This document shows positions 43,884 through 53,265 of a DNA stretch of 64,000 bases, one piece after another (the first letter of the stretch is position 1; each line of letters begins with the position of its first letter). The notes under the pieces were generated by a model. That model was not told where the DNA came from. It made no database searches and saw only the letters and a program-made list of their open reading frames with translations. Both the position numbers and the translations under genes were made by a program. Origin of the DNA: Ramlibacter terrae (GTDB lineage: Bacteria > Pseudomonadota > Gammaproteobacteria > Burkholderiales > Burkholderiaceae_C); NCBI GenBank assembly GCA_013127575.1, contig CP053418.1:3906001-3970000 (forward strand), read 5' to 3'.

Positions 43884-45810
43884 TCAGTCCTGCCGCACCG
43901 ACACGCGGGCGTGCTCGCTGATGCCGATCACGTTGAAGAACGCGGCGACCAGCCGGTGCACCTCGACGAACTGCACCTGCCGGCCCTCGGCCTGCCGCGC
44001 CGTCACCCAGTTGAGCAGCGTGCCGGCCGCGGTGAAATCGGTGCGGATCAGCCGCGCGCAGGAGACCACCATCACGTCGGCATCCCCGGAGCTTGGCCTG
44101 CAGCAGCTCCAGCGCTTCCTTGCCGTCGCCGAGGATCAGGCCGGAGAGCTCCACGGTCGCAATGCTCGACATCTGCGAGTTCATCGCGGCGTGGCCGGAG
44201 TCGCCGTAGCCGGTCATCACCGACATGACGGAATCGCGGTAGGCGTCGCCCACGATGGTGTGGCCGGCGACATAGCTGCCGTCGGACTGCAGCGGCTTGA
44301 ACTCGCAGCGCGCGCTGTCCCACGACGGCGGCGACACCTCGTAGGTGACGCAGTAGTCGAGCGCCACCAGTTCGAATTCGTCCGGGCGGTGCATCACCCG
44401 CAGCACTTCCATGCGCAGCTTCCACCACGCCGGGTTGGCGCTGCGGTCGCCGGAAGGCGTCGCGTCCTTGAGCACGCGCTCCAGCGTCTCGGCGCCGATG
44501 AAGCGCAACTGCACCGGCTGGGCGGCCCACTGCGCGAACTGCCGGGCGAGCGGCTCGACGGCGGAGTCGACCACCGAGGCCAGCTTGGTCCAGTTCAGGC
44601 GCCACGGCGGCGTCGCCTTGGCCAGCGCCGCGTTCATCGCCGCCAGCGTCTGCGTGCCGAACACCGGCGGGCAGCTCCAGTCGGCGATGGCATTGCCGCT
44701 GGGCGCGGGCGGCGCCGGCTGGTTCATGCGGCCGACGATCTCGGGCAGCGAGAACCACTGCGGCGCGGAACGGCCGAAGCGGCCCGCGAATTCGATGGCG
44801 GCCGTTTCGTAGCGGTCCTGCCGGCCGGTGGCGCGGTACAGGTCGAACAGCGTCAGCCAGGTTTCGTCGTGGTCGACGCGCCCGCCTTGCGGGCCCAGCA
44901 CTTCGAGCAGGCCCGCCTCGGCGCCGGCGTCGTCGCCGTTGGCGAAGCGGATCGAGGCTTCTTCCAGTTCCGGGTCGTGCGCGATCTCCTCGACATCGAT
45001 CGCCATCTGCTTGGAGTGCGAAAAGATGCTGGAAGGCGGACCGCTGCGCTCGCCGTTCAGGCCCGAAGGCAGGCTCGATGGCGGCGGGATGCCGGCCGGG
45101 GCACGCGTGGGCGCCGGGGCGGCCGCGCGCGCCGGCGGCGGCGTGGCCGGCGCCTGCGGCCGGGCCGGCGAGGGCGTGGCGAACATCGGCGTCGACGCGG
45201 GAGCCGGCGCGGCGGGCAGCGGCACGGCGGCGCTCGCCTGCGCCGCCACCAGCCCGAGGGCTTGCGTGGTGGCTTCAGGCAGCACGGATTCCATCAGCGG
45301 CGCTTCACCGGTGACGGGCGGGCGCGCGTCGGCCGACAGCGGCTGCGGGTTGGTGCGCGAATAGCTGCTGGCCGTCGGCGGCGCGCCGGGGCGCATCACG
45401 TCGGGCGGCACGTGCGAGGAGACCGGAAAGCCGCTGGCGCCGGTGCGGTCGCCATGCTTGGTCTTCCACCACTGCATGGACATCTGCGCCTCGATCTCGT
45501 CGATCTTCTTGAGCGTGGTGGCGCGGTCGTCCGGCTTGGACGGCATCGAGCTCTGGAAGAACGAGGCCGCGCCCCCGGATCCTGGCCCGCCAGCACCTCG
45601 GACCGGCGCATCTTGCGGAGCATGTCGAACTCGCGCTTGCGCACGAAGTCGTTGCGCCGCTTGCGCTCGATCATCTCCTTGAGCATCTGCTTGGAGTACG
45701 AGCTCTCCCGGTCGGTCTCCTGCTCGAGGTCGCCCCAGCTGGTGGAGGGGTTCTTGACGAACCGCACCACCTCGAAAGCAGTCTGGGGCGGAATCGTCTT
45801 TCGTGGGCAT
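43884..45810 (-). CDS. Large STAS-domain protein of unknown function
   Basis: About 640 residues after repair at about 45787, 45583 (CCAGG) and 44088 (CCAGG). The N-terminal 90 residues are charged and helical ([23 protein letters not shown]). A Pro/Ala/Ser-rich linker follows (about residues 130-250), then a helical region with a TPR-like flavour, and a C-terminal STAS domain with [24 protein letters not shown], similar to MlaB/SpoIIAA-type folds. No membrane span. The role is not known; STAS domains usually bind partners under phosphorylation control. It lies between dksA and hslV on the same strand. Confidence 0.75.
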
Positions 45811-45836
45811 CGGGTGGGATACTGCCGTGGACCGGG

Positions 45837-46874
45837 TCAGTCGCCGAACATCTTCTGTTTCAGCTCGCGGCGCTGTTGCGCCTCGAGCGACAGCGTGGCG
45901 GTCGGGCGGGCCAGCAGGCGGCCGACGCCGATCGGCTCGCCGGTCTCGTCGCAGTAGCCGTAGTCGCCGGCGTCGATGCGTGCGATCGACTGCTCGATCT
46001 TCTTGAGCAGCTTGCGTTCGCGGTCGCGGGTGCGCAGTTCGAGCGCGTGCTCTTCCTCGATCGTCGCGCGGTCGGCGGGATCGGGGACGATGACCGTGTC
46101 TTCGCGCAGGTGCTCGGTGGTTTCGCCGGCGCTGTTCAGGATCTCGGTCTTGAGCTGCTGCAGCTTCAGGCGGAAGAACGCCATCTGCTTGTCGTTCATG
46201 TACTCGGTGTCGGGCATTGCCAGCACCTCGGCGTCCGACAGCTCCTCGGCGGACTTGGTCTTCCAGTTGTTCGCGAGCTTCGGGTCTTTCTTGACGACGA
46301 CGACGGGAGGGGGCGTCAGGACGGATGGATTGGCCATGGGGGTATACGTTGCCTTGGCGGACCCGAAGGTGCCCGGCGCGGGCGGCGGAGGCGACGTGTA
46401 GGGCGCGCGGGCAGCAGGCTGGGCCTTCTGCACGGATTGCGCCGAAGTCGGCTTCGCTTGCGCGGGAGCGGCTTTCGGGGCCGGGGTTGTGGGGGAAGCC
46501 TTGGCTGCGGCACCCTTTGCGGGAGCGGCCGCCGCCTTGGCGGGAATGTTGCGGGCCGCGGCGACCACCGCCTTGGCGCCCGACACGACGGCTTTCACCG
46601 CCGCGCCCAGCGCCTTGCCGGCGGCCGAACGGGTGTCCGGCTTCGCGGCCGGCTTGGCCACCTTGGCAGGCGCCTTCTTCGCGGCCACCTTCGTGGCCGC
46701 CTTGGCCGCCGGCTTGGCGGCCGGCTTGGGAGCGGGCTTCGTCGCGGCCTTCTTCGCGGGGGCCTTGGCTGCGGGCCCGGCCACCTTCGCGGCGGGCTTC
46801 ACGGCCTTGGCAGCGGGCTTGGCCTTGACCGGCGTTTGACTGGTTTTCGCAGCGACCTTGGGCTGAGCCTTCAC
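45837..46874 (-). CDS. dksA: DksA-family RNA polymerase-binding protein with a Lys/Ala/Pro tail
   Basis: The C-terminal 150 residues are DksA: coiled coil with DPADRATIEEEHALELRTRDRERKLLKKIEQ and DYGYCDETGEPIG..RLLARPTATLSLEAQQRRE. Only one of the four zinc-finger cysteines remains, so zinc binding is unlikely. The first about 200 residues are an unusual KPAAK/PAKKA-rich, histone-H1-like tail. The start is taken as the GTG at 46874, which has GGAGACGG eight bases upstream. About 345 residues, more than twice E. coli DksA. It likely mediates the stringent response with ppGpp; the tail's function is unknown. Confidence 0.88.
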   Translation of the reverse strand: MKAQPKVAAKTSQTPVKAKPAAKAVKPAAKVAGPAAKAPAKKAATKPAPKPAAKPAAKAATKVAAKKAPAKVAKPAAKPDTRSAAGKALGAAVKAVVSGAKAVVAAARNIPAKAAAAPAKGAAAKASPTTPAPKAAPAQAKPTSAQSVQKAQPAARAPYTSPPPPAPGTFGSAKATYTPMANPSVLTPPPVVVVKKDPKLANNWKTKSAEELSDAEVLAMPDTEYMNDKQMAFFRLKLQQLKTEILNSAGETTEHLREDTVIVPDPADRATIEEEHALELRTRDRERKLLKKIEQSIARIDAGDYGYCDETGEPIGVGRLLARPTATLSLEAQQRRELKQKMFGD

Positions 46875-46960
46875 TTCCCGTCTCCTCGCGTCGTCGGCGC
46901 CGGCGGCTGCGGGAAAAATGCCCGCAAACCTGCCTTTTGTTCTGGGTGAAGCGCCTTCAT
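46871..46960 (-). CDS. Possible short upstream reading frame overlapping the dksA start
   Basis: A 29-codon frame (ATG 46960, starts MKALHPEQKAGLRAFF) ends at a TGA that overlaps the dksA GTG (GTGA). A TATAAA sits ten bases before its ATG. It could be a coupled leader, or the true N-terminus of DksA if one base has been lost near 46875, although no CCWGG site is there. Evidence is positional only. Confidence 0.3.
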   Translation of the reverse strand: MKALHPEQKAGLRAFFPQPPAPTTRGDGK

Positions 46961-47171
46961 GACCGCGCTTTATACCCTGATTGTCATGCGTTGCACGGCC
47001 GTGGCCCTCCTTTTCGTCGGCGCGCGCCAGGCCTTCCCTGCTAAGTGCAAAGTCCGTGAGTTGCGCAAGCGCGACAAACATGGAAGGACCGGCGAGACGC
47101 TGGATGTTCAAGCGCGCCAGCGTAGCGCGGGGCCCTAGCGGGCGCGGCTCGGACCGCGCCGCGCGCCCGCG

Positions 47172-48220
47172 TCAGACAAGGCACTGCTCCAGGCCCTGCA
47201 GGAAGATGTCGCGCGGCAGGTCGATGCCGATGAAGACCATCTTGCTGTTGCGCGTCTCGCCCTCGCCCCATTGCGGGCCCGGTCGCTTCCCATCAGCTGG
47301 TGCACGCCCCGGAAGATCACCTTGCGCTCGGTGCCCTTCATGTGCAGCACGCCCTTGTAGCGCAGCATGCGCGGGCCGTAGATGTTGACCACGGCGCCCG
47401 GGAAGTCCTCGAGCTTGGCCGGGTCGAACGGGCGTTCCGAGCGGAACACGAAGCTCTTGACGTCGTCGTCGTGGTGATGGTGGTGCGGGTGGTCGCAGTG
47501 CTCGCCATGTTCATGATCGTGGTCATGCGCATGGCCGTGGTCGTGGTGCGCGTGCGCGTGGTCGTCTTCCTTCAGGAAATCGGGGTCGATCTCCAGCTTG
47601 GAATTGAGGTTGAACCCCCGCAGGTCGAAGACGTCCTTGATCGGCACCTCGCCAAAGTGCGCCAGCGTCTGCGGCGCCCGCGGGTTCATGTGCTTCAGGC
47701 GATGCACGAGCGCCTGCACTTCGTCCTGCGCCACCAGGTCGGTCTTGCTGATGAAGATCTGGTCGGCGAAGCCCACGGCGGCGCGCCCTCGGCGGTCGTT
47801 CAGCTGCTGCGGGGCGTGCTTGGCGTCCACCAGCGTCAGGATCGAGTCGAGCAGGTAGCTCTCGGCGATCTCGTCGTCCATGAAGAATGTCTGCGCCACC
47901 GGTCCCGGGTCCGCCAGCCCGGTCGTCTCGATCACGACGCGCTCGAAATCGAGCATGCCCTTGCGCTTCTTGGCGGCCAGCAGCTGCAGGGTGGCGCGGA
48001 GGTCTTCGCGGATCGTGCAGCAGATGCAGCCGTTGCTCATCTGGACGATCTGCTCGTTGGTCTCGCTGACCAGGATGTCGTTGTCGATGTTCTCCTCGCC
48101 GAACTCGTTCTCGATGACGGCGATCTTCTGGCCATGCGCTTCGCCCAGCACGCGCTTGAGCAGGGTGGTCTTGCCCGAGCCGAGGAAGCCGGTGAGGATG
48201 GTGACGGGGATGAGGCTCAT
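47172..48220 (-). CDS. CobW-family metal-chaperone GTPase with His-rich insert
   Basis: G3E GTPase of about 349 residues. P-loop GFLGSGKTTLL (residues 10-20), metal-binding GCICC near residue 65, the switch EENIDND and SKTD base motif, and a CobW C-terminal domain. A His/Asp stretch at about residues 225-260 holds roughly twenty His. This matches zinc-handling COG0523 members (YeiR, ZigA, ZNG1-like). One break at 47280 (CCTGG read as CCGG). It lies upstream of the cysteine-poor dksA on the same strand. A GC-rich hairpin (about 47140-47172) follows the stop in the otherwise featureless gap. Confidence 0.9.
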
Positions 48221-48291
48221 GGTGTTGCTCGATTCTGCGGTGAACGAGTTTAGCGGCGGTCGAGCGGAGGCGCTGCCGGAACACCCGAATA

Positions 48292-48405
48292 CCGGACGCA
48301 GAGGACGCGAAGGATACGCAGAGGACGCGAAAGGAAACCAGGACCCAACGTTTTCTGGCTGTTCTTTTGCGTCCTCTGCGTACCCTTTGCGACCTCTGCG
48401 TCCGG
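48292..48405. repeat. Long palindromic repeat built on CGCAGAGG units, copy 3
   Basis: Arms CCGGACGCAGAGGACGCGAA.. (from 48292) and its near-complement ending ..CTCTGCGTCCGG (48405), about 40 bases each, made of alternating CGCAGAGG and ACGCGAA units. It lies between the divergently spaced cobW start and the rlmI stop. The unit differs slightly from copies 1 and 2 but shares the CGCAGAGG core. Confidence 0.8.
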
Positions 48406-48428
48406 CTGTCCGGCTGTCCGCCTTCTCT

Positions 48429-49611
48429 CTACTTGCGCACCACGGCCAGCCCCTTGAGGTACTCCCCCTCCGGGAAGGCCAGCGTCATCGGATGATCCGG
48501 CGCGGCGCCGGTGCGGTCGACGATGTAGCCGTCGACACCGGCGTCGGCGGCGGCGCCCGCGACGATCTTGTGGAACAGGTCGGCCGAGATGCCGCCCGAG
48601 CACGAATACGTCAGCAGGACGCCGCCCGGCGCCAGCAGCTTCAGGCCCAGCCGGTTGATGTCCTTGTAGGCGCGCGCGGCCCGTTCGGCGTGCGCCACCG
48701 TCGGCGCCAGCTTGGGCGGGTCGAGCACGATGGCGTCGAACTGGCGGCCGGCTCCGGCCGAAGCGGCGCAGGCTCTCGTTCACGTCGGCGTCCGGGGAAC
48801 TCGGCGCGCGCGGCGTCGAAGCCGTTGAGCGCCACGTTGGCGCGCGCCCGCTCGAGCGCAGGCCCGGACGAGTCGATCGACGTCACCTCGGTCGCCCCGC
48901 CGGCGAAGCCCGCGACCGTGAAGCCGCCGGTGTAGCAGTAGCAGTTGAGCACCCGGCGCGCGCCCGTGCGGCGCACCCAGCCGGCGAAGCGCGCGCGGCT
49001 TTCGCGCTGGTCGAGGTAGAAGCCGGTCTTGTGGCCGGTGGCGATGTCGAGCGAGAACTTCCAGTCGTGCTCGGCGATGGTGAGTTCGGTCGGGCCCTCG
49101 CCGCGCAGCCACCCGGTGACCTCCGGCAGCCCTTCCAGCCCGCGCGAACTGGCGTCCGAGCGCTCGTACAGCCGGGACAGGCCGGTGGCCTGCAGCATGG
49201 CGTCGGCGAGCTGGGCCTTCCAGCGCTCGGCGCCCGCCGACAGGAACTGCGCGACCAGCGTGTCGCCGTAGCGATCGACGATGAACCCGGGCAGGCCGTC
49301 GGACTCGCCGTGGACCAGCCGCACGCCGTCGCTGGCCACGGCCAGCCGCGCCCGCAGCGCCACCGCCTCCGCGCAGCGGCGCGCCAGAAAGCCGCGTCGA
49401 TGCGGTCGGCTTCGTCGAAGCTCCAGGCCCGGGCGCGGATCTTGGAGGCGGGGCTGAACGCCGCCCGGGCCAGGAAACGCCCGTCCTGCGACTCGACCCG
49501 CACCGTCTCGCACGGGTCGCCCCCGCCCTTGGCGACGGCGGAGTCGAAGATCCGGGGTGGCGGCGCACCAGGGGAGCGGTCGCGGCCTTCGCGCAGGCGG
49601 ATGACTTTCAT
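48429..49611 (-). CDS. rlmI: 23S rRNA cytosine methyltransferase of the RlmI type
   Basis: SAM-dependent m5C methyltransferase. An N-terminal PUA-like domain (MKVIRLREGRDRS) is followed by SDGLPGFIVDRYGD, the TGHKTGFYLDQRE motif, the SAM loop NCYCYTGGFTVAG, and the catalytic region DPPKLAP and YSCSGG. About 395 residues. Breaks at 49388 (CTGG), 48795 (CCTGG read as CCCCGG) and about 48755 (two CCTGG losses). RlmI acts on C1962 of 23S rRNA in E. coli; the same target is inferred. Confidence 0.88.
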
Positions 49612-49674
49612 GCGCCTATTGTCGCGGGCGCCGCAAACAGTAAGAATGTGCAACAACAACGAAGTCCAACGGAG

Positions 49675-51429
49675 ATGAGCGCACTTTTCCTTCCCCGGCC
49701 TCCGCCTCGCCGCGGCGGCCGCGCTCCTGCTGTGGACGCTGCTGGCCGCTGGCCTGCCGCCGCCCGGACTTCGCTCGAGCTGGACGCCCGCCAGCAACCG
49801 GTGGCGCTGCTGGACTGGGGCGACGCTCGGATCGACCGCAGCGGGACGCTGCGGCCCGAGGAGGTCTGGAGCGGCGCGGCCAACTGGCAGCCGACCGCCC
49901 CCGACGCCGTCTACAAGCTCGGGCGGGGCGAGGTGCTGTGGTTCCGCTTCGTGGTGCCACCCGCGCCCGACGCCGAGCGCTGGTACCTGCGCGTGCTCTA
50001 CCCGGGCGTGAACCGCGCCACGCTGTACCGCGACGACCACGCCGGCGGCTGGGCGTCGCAAAGCGCGGGCGACATGCTGCCCGTCGCCGAATGGCCGCTG
50101 CCGCACCGCTTCCCGCTGCTGCCGCTGGCGGTGTCGGCCGAGGTGCCGCGCAACTACCTGCTTCGCGTCGAGAACGCGCCCAACTTCAGCGCGCCGCTCG
50201 ACTTCGTGAGCGAGGGCTTCGTCATCCGCCGGGAACAGCGCGCTTCGCTGGTGCTGGGCATGTACTTCGGCCTGGCGGCGCTGGTGTGCCTGCTCGGGAT
50301 CGTCGGCGCCGCGGCTGCGCGATCCCGCGTATTCGCTGCTGGCGCTGTCGGTGGCGCTGATGGGGCTCACGCAGGCATCGCTGACCGGCATGGCGGGCCT
50401 GCACCTGTGGCCGAACTGGCCCCTGGTGGAACGACATGGCGCCGCAGGTGCTGCCGGTGGTCGGGGCGGCCGCGTCGCTCTGGTTCGCCACCGCGGTCGT
50501 CTCGCTGCGCGCCCGCTCGCGGCGGCTGTACGTGCTGATGATCGCGGCCGCGGCGCTCTCGCTGCCGGTGGCGGCGGCCATCCTGCATGCGGAGATCACC
50601 GGCCGGTCGGTGCTGATCATCGGCTACTCGGCCATCGCGATGACGGCTTCGATCTGCCTGCTCGCACGGGCCACTGGCGCGGCGACCGCTACGCGCCCGG
50701 CTGCTGCTCGCCTCCACGCCGGTGATGGTGGGCGCCGTGTTCCCGCTCGCGCGCGCGGCCAGCCTGATCCCGGTGAGCTTCTGGACCGCGCACGCCATGC
50801 AGGTGGGCATCGCGATCGAGCTGCCGATGCTGCTGGTGCTGCTGGCGATCCGCAGCCAGCACCGCCGCGAGCACATCCGCCGCATCCGGGGCACGGAGCG
50901 CATCGACCCGGCGACCGGCCTGCTCAACGCGCAGGTGTTCCGGGAGCGCCTGGTCCGGCTGATCAACCGCTCGCAGCGCCTGAAGCTGCGCAGCGCGATC
51001 CTGCTGGTGGACATCGCCAACATCGACCCCATCAAGCGGGACTTCGGCAGCGACGCCATGCGGGAGCTGATCCTGCGCGTCGCCGGCCGGCTGCTGGCCG
51101 GATCGCGCGAGATCGACACCGTCGCCCGCCTGTCGCACCACCGCTTCGGCGTGCTGCTGGAAGGGCCGCTCAAGGCGGACGAGGTGGCGGAAGCGGCCCC
51201 GCGCATCGTGGCGCGCTGCCTGATGCCGTTCAAGAACCGGCCGCTCGAATGGGCGGCCCGGGTGCGCGTGGCGCAGGCGCTGATCCCGATGGACGGCGAC
51301 GACCCTGCGCAGTTGATCGGCCGGCTGGAAATGCTGCTGGCCACCGCGCCCGACGACGGCAAGCGCGCGGTGTTCATGCTGTCGCGCGTTGCCCCCGTGG
51401 GCAGCCGCGCGGGCGAACTCACTTCTTGA
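49675..51429 (+). CDS. 7TM-DISM membrane sensor with degenerate GGDEF domain
   Basis: About 585 residues after repairs. A signal peptide (LRLAAAAALLLWTLLAAGL) precedes an extracytoplasmic 7TMR-DISMED2-like beta domain (VLWFRFVVPPAPDAERWYLRV), seven hydrophobic spans, and a C-terminal GGDEF-like domain (ERIDPATGLLNAQVF). Where active cyclases have GGDEF this one has SHHRFG, so it is unlikely to make c-di-GMP. Breaks at about 49690, 49770, 50320, 50430 and 50680 are mostly CCTGG. It may bind a carbohydrate and signal through protein contacts; that is inference. Confidence 0.8.
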
Positions 51430-52343
51430 GGCGGTACGCGCGCGGGTGCGCGGCGTCGTACACCTTGGCCGGTGCTGGAAGTCGAGGCGCGTGTAGACCT
51501 GCGTGGTGCCGATGTTGGCGTGACCCAGCAACTCCTGCACCGCGCGCAGGTCGCCGCTGGACTGCAGCAGGTGGCTGGCGAACGAGTGCCGCAGCATGTG
51601 CGGATGCACCGGCATCGCCAGCCCGGCCTGCCGGCCGCGCTGCTTCAGGCGTTGCCACACGCCCTGCGCGCTCAGCCGCGCGCCGAGGCGCCCGGTGAAG
51701 AGCGCCGCCGCCCCCGCGTGCGGATGCAGCGCACGGACCGCGAGCCAGTGCCGCAGCGCCTCCAGCGCCTTGGCGCCGACCGGCACGCTGCGCCGCTTGC
51801 TGCCCTTGCCCAGCACGTGCGCCTCGCCGGCCTGCAGGTCGATCCAGCCCTTGGCGGCGGCGCTGGCCTGCGCGTCGAGGCCCACCAGTTCACCGACGCG
51901 CAGCCCGCAGCCGTACAGCAGTTCGACCATCGCGGCGTCGCGCGCTTCGAGCCGGGGATCGGCGTCGTCGTTGCCGTATTCGGCCAGCTGCACGGCGTCG
52001 TCGACGCTCAGCGCCTTGGGGAGTGGCTTGGGCGCTTTCGGCGCCCGCACGTCCTGCGCCGGATTGCTCTTGACCAGGCCTTCGCGGCCCAGCCGGTGTA
52101 GAACCCGCGCCAGCCGGAGAGGATCAGCGCGATGCCGCGGCCGCTGCGGCCGCCGCCGTGCATCTGCGCGACCCAGCGGCGGATGTGCGCGTTCTGCACT
52201 TGCGTGAGCGGCACGCCGGCCGCGGCGGCGTTGTCGGAGAGCTTCCGCAGGTCGAGCGAATAGAGTTCGACGGTGCGGGCGGCCAGCCGCTTCTCGACGC
52301 GGACGTGCTCGAGGTAGCGATCGACGAGACCGCTTTCGTCCAT
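51419..52343 (-). CDS. xerC: Tyrosine recombinase XerC
   Basis: Resolves chromosome dimers at dif with XerD. Catalytic residues are visible: Arg in CGLRVGEL, Lys in GKGSKRR, His-x-x-Arg in HMLRHSF, His in LLGHANIGTTQ and Tyr in VYTRLDF. About 308 residues. Breaks at 52094 and 51470 (both CCTGG read as CCGG). Called XerC rather than XerD because it follows DUF484 and dapF, the usual xerC neighbourhood. Its 3' end overlaps the convergent 7TM sensor gene by 11 bases. Confidence 0.92.
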
Positions 52344-52347
52344 GGCC

Positions 52348-53040
52348 TCAGCGCGGGCGCAGCCGCGAGAGCGCGGCGCTCGCCAGTTCGGCGATGCGCT
52401 CGAGGAAGTCGGTGGCCAGACCCGACTGGAAGCGCTGCGGATCCGGCGACGCCAGCACCAGCATGCCGAAGGCGGGGCCCGGCGCGCTGACGGCGCCGAC
52501 GCGCAGCGGGATCAGCGCGATCGACATCGCCGTGCCGGGATCGCCCAGCCAGCCGGCCGCCTCGATGCCCGAATTGACGCCGCAGTACGGCTGCGTGAGC
52601 GACGCGGCGAAGGTGCGCGCGTCTTCGCTCACGCCCTGCGCGAACGGCTCCTGCGCATAGCGCTCGTCCACGTCCCAGACCTTGAGCGCCACCTGCGGCA
52701 CCATGAACTGGCCCTGCAGTTCGGCGACCAGCGTGGCCGGCAGCGCGCGGGTGGACTGCACCAGCAGCAGGCTGCGGGCCCAGCGGTGGATGCGGTCGGA
52801 GATCACCATGTTCTCGTTGCCGTGCCGCACCATGTCCATGATGCGGTGCTCCAGCGCCTTGATCTTCTCGCGCAGCATCTCGGCCTGCCGCTCCTGCAGG
52901 CTGACCGCGCGGTTGCCGTGCGGGCTGGTCAGCTGCACCGCCGCGAGCAGCTGCGCGTGCCGCTCGAAGAAATCGGGGCTGTTGGCCGGGTAGTTGGCGA
53001 TGTCGTCTTCGGTGATCGGGTTCATCTGGTCGTTGGCCAT
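52348..53040 (-). CDS. DUF484 family protein
   Basis: An intact 230-residue GAF-like protein. It starts MANDQMNPITEDDIANYPANSPDFFERH, the typical N-terminus (ANSPDFF...HAQLL), then a coiled segment and a GAF-type domain. Its function is unknown; it nearly always sits between dapF and xerC, as here. Four bases separate it from xerC. An inverted-repeat element occupies the gap on its dapF side, so it may have lost co-transcription with dapF. Confidence 0.9.
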   Translation of the reverse strand: MANDQMNPITEDDIANYPANSPDFFERHAQLLAAVQLTSPHGNRAVSLQERQAEMLREKIKALEHRIMDMVRHGNENMVISDRIHRWARSLLLVQSTRALPATLVAELQGQFMVPQVALKVWDVDERYAQEPFAQGVSEDARTFAASLTQPYCGVNSGIEAAGWLGDPGTAMSIALIPLRVGAVSAPGPAFGMLVLASPDPQRFQSGLATDFLERIAELASAALSRLRPR

Positions 53041-53041
53041 G

Positions 53042-53265
53042 TCAGAAGCTGTGAATGAGTTGATCGTGCCCGCGACGGGGTGGCTCAGGGTGCAGGCGAA
53101 GGCGCGGTCCGCAGCCCGGGCTTTCCGCCCGGGCAAGGAGCGCGACGCACGCGTGCGCCCTGAGGTGCCCCGGCCCGAAGGGTGAGGCCGGGACGCGATC
53201 CTGGTGAATGAAAGACGTCATGCAGGGCCTCACGCGGGTGCGAGCAACTCGTTCACAGCTTCTCA
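53042..53265. mobile_element. MITE-like element with 21-bp terminal inverted repeats
   Basis: The 224-base gap between DUF484 and dapF is bounded by TCAGAAGCTGTGAATGAGTTG (53042-53062, 21 bases, first 20 shown pattern) and its inverted copy at 53245-53265, with two mismatches. The interior holds short hairpins (CCCGGGC..GCCCGGG) and no convincing gene. Size, terminal repeats and lack of coding suggest a non-autonomous miniature element or a large extragenic repeat. The right end overlaps the dapF stop. Target duplications could not be made out. Confidence 0.55.

Noticed and set aside
45837..47111. DksA beginning at the ATG at 47111
   Set aside because: The added residues cross a promoter-like region and have no resemblance to DksA; the GTG at 46874 has a clear ribosome site.
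47338..47532. A Thr-rich frame antisense/out of frame to the cobW His stretch
   Set aside because: It is the shifted reading of the His codons and has no independent support.
50689..52050. The 453-residue minus-strand frame containing the XerC C-terminus
   Set aside because: Only its first third is XerC; the rest is antisense to the 7TM sensor gene and appears because a base is lost at 51470.
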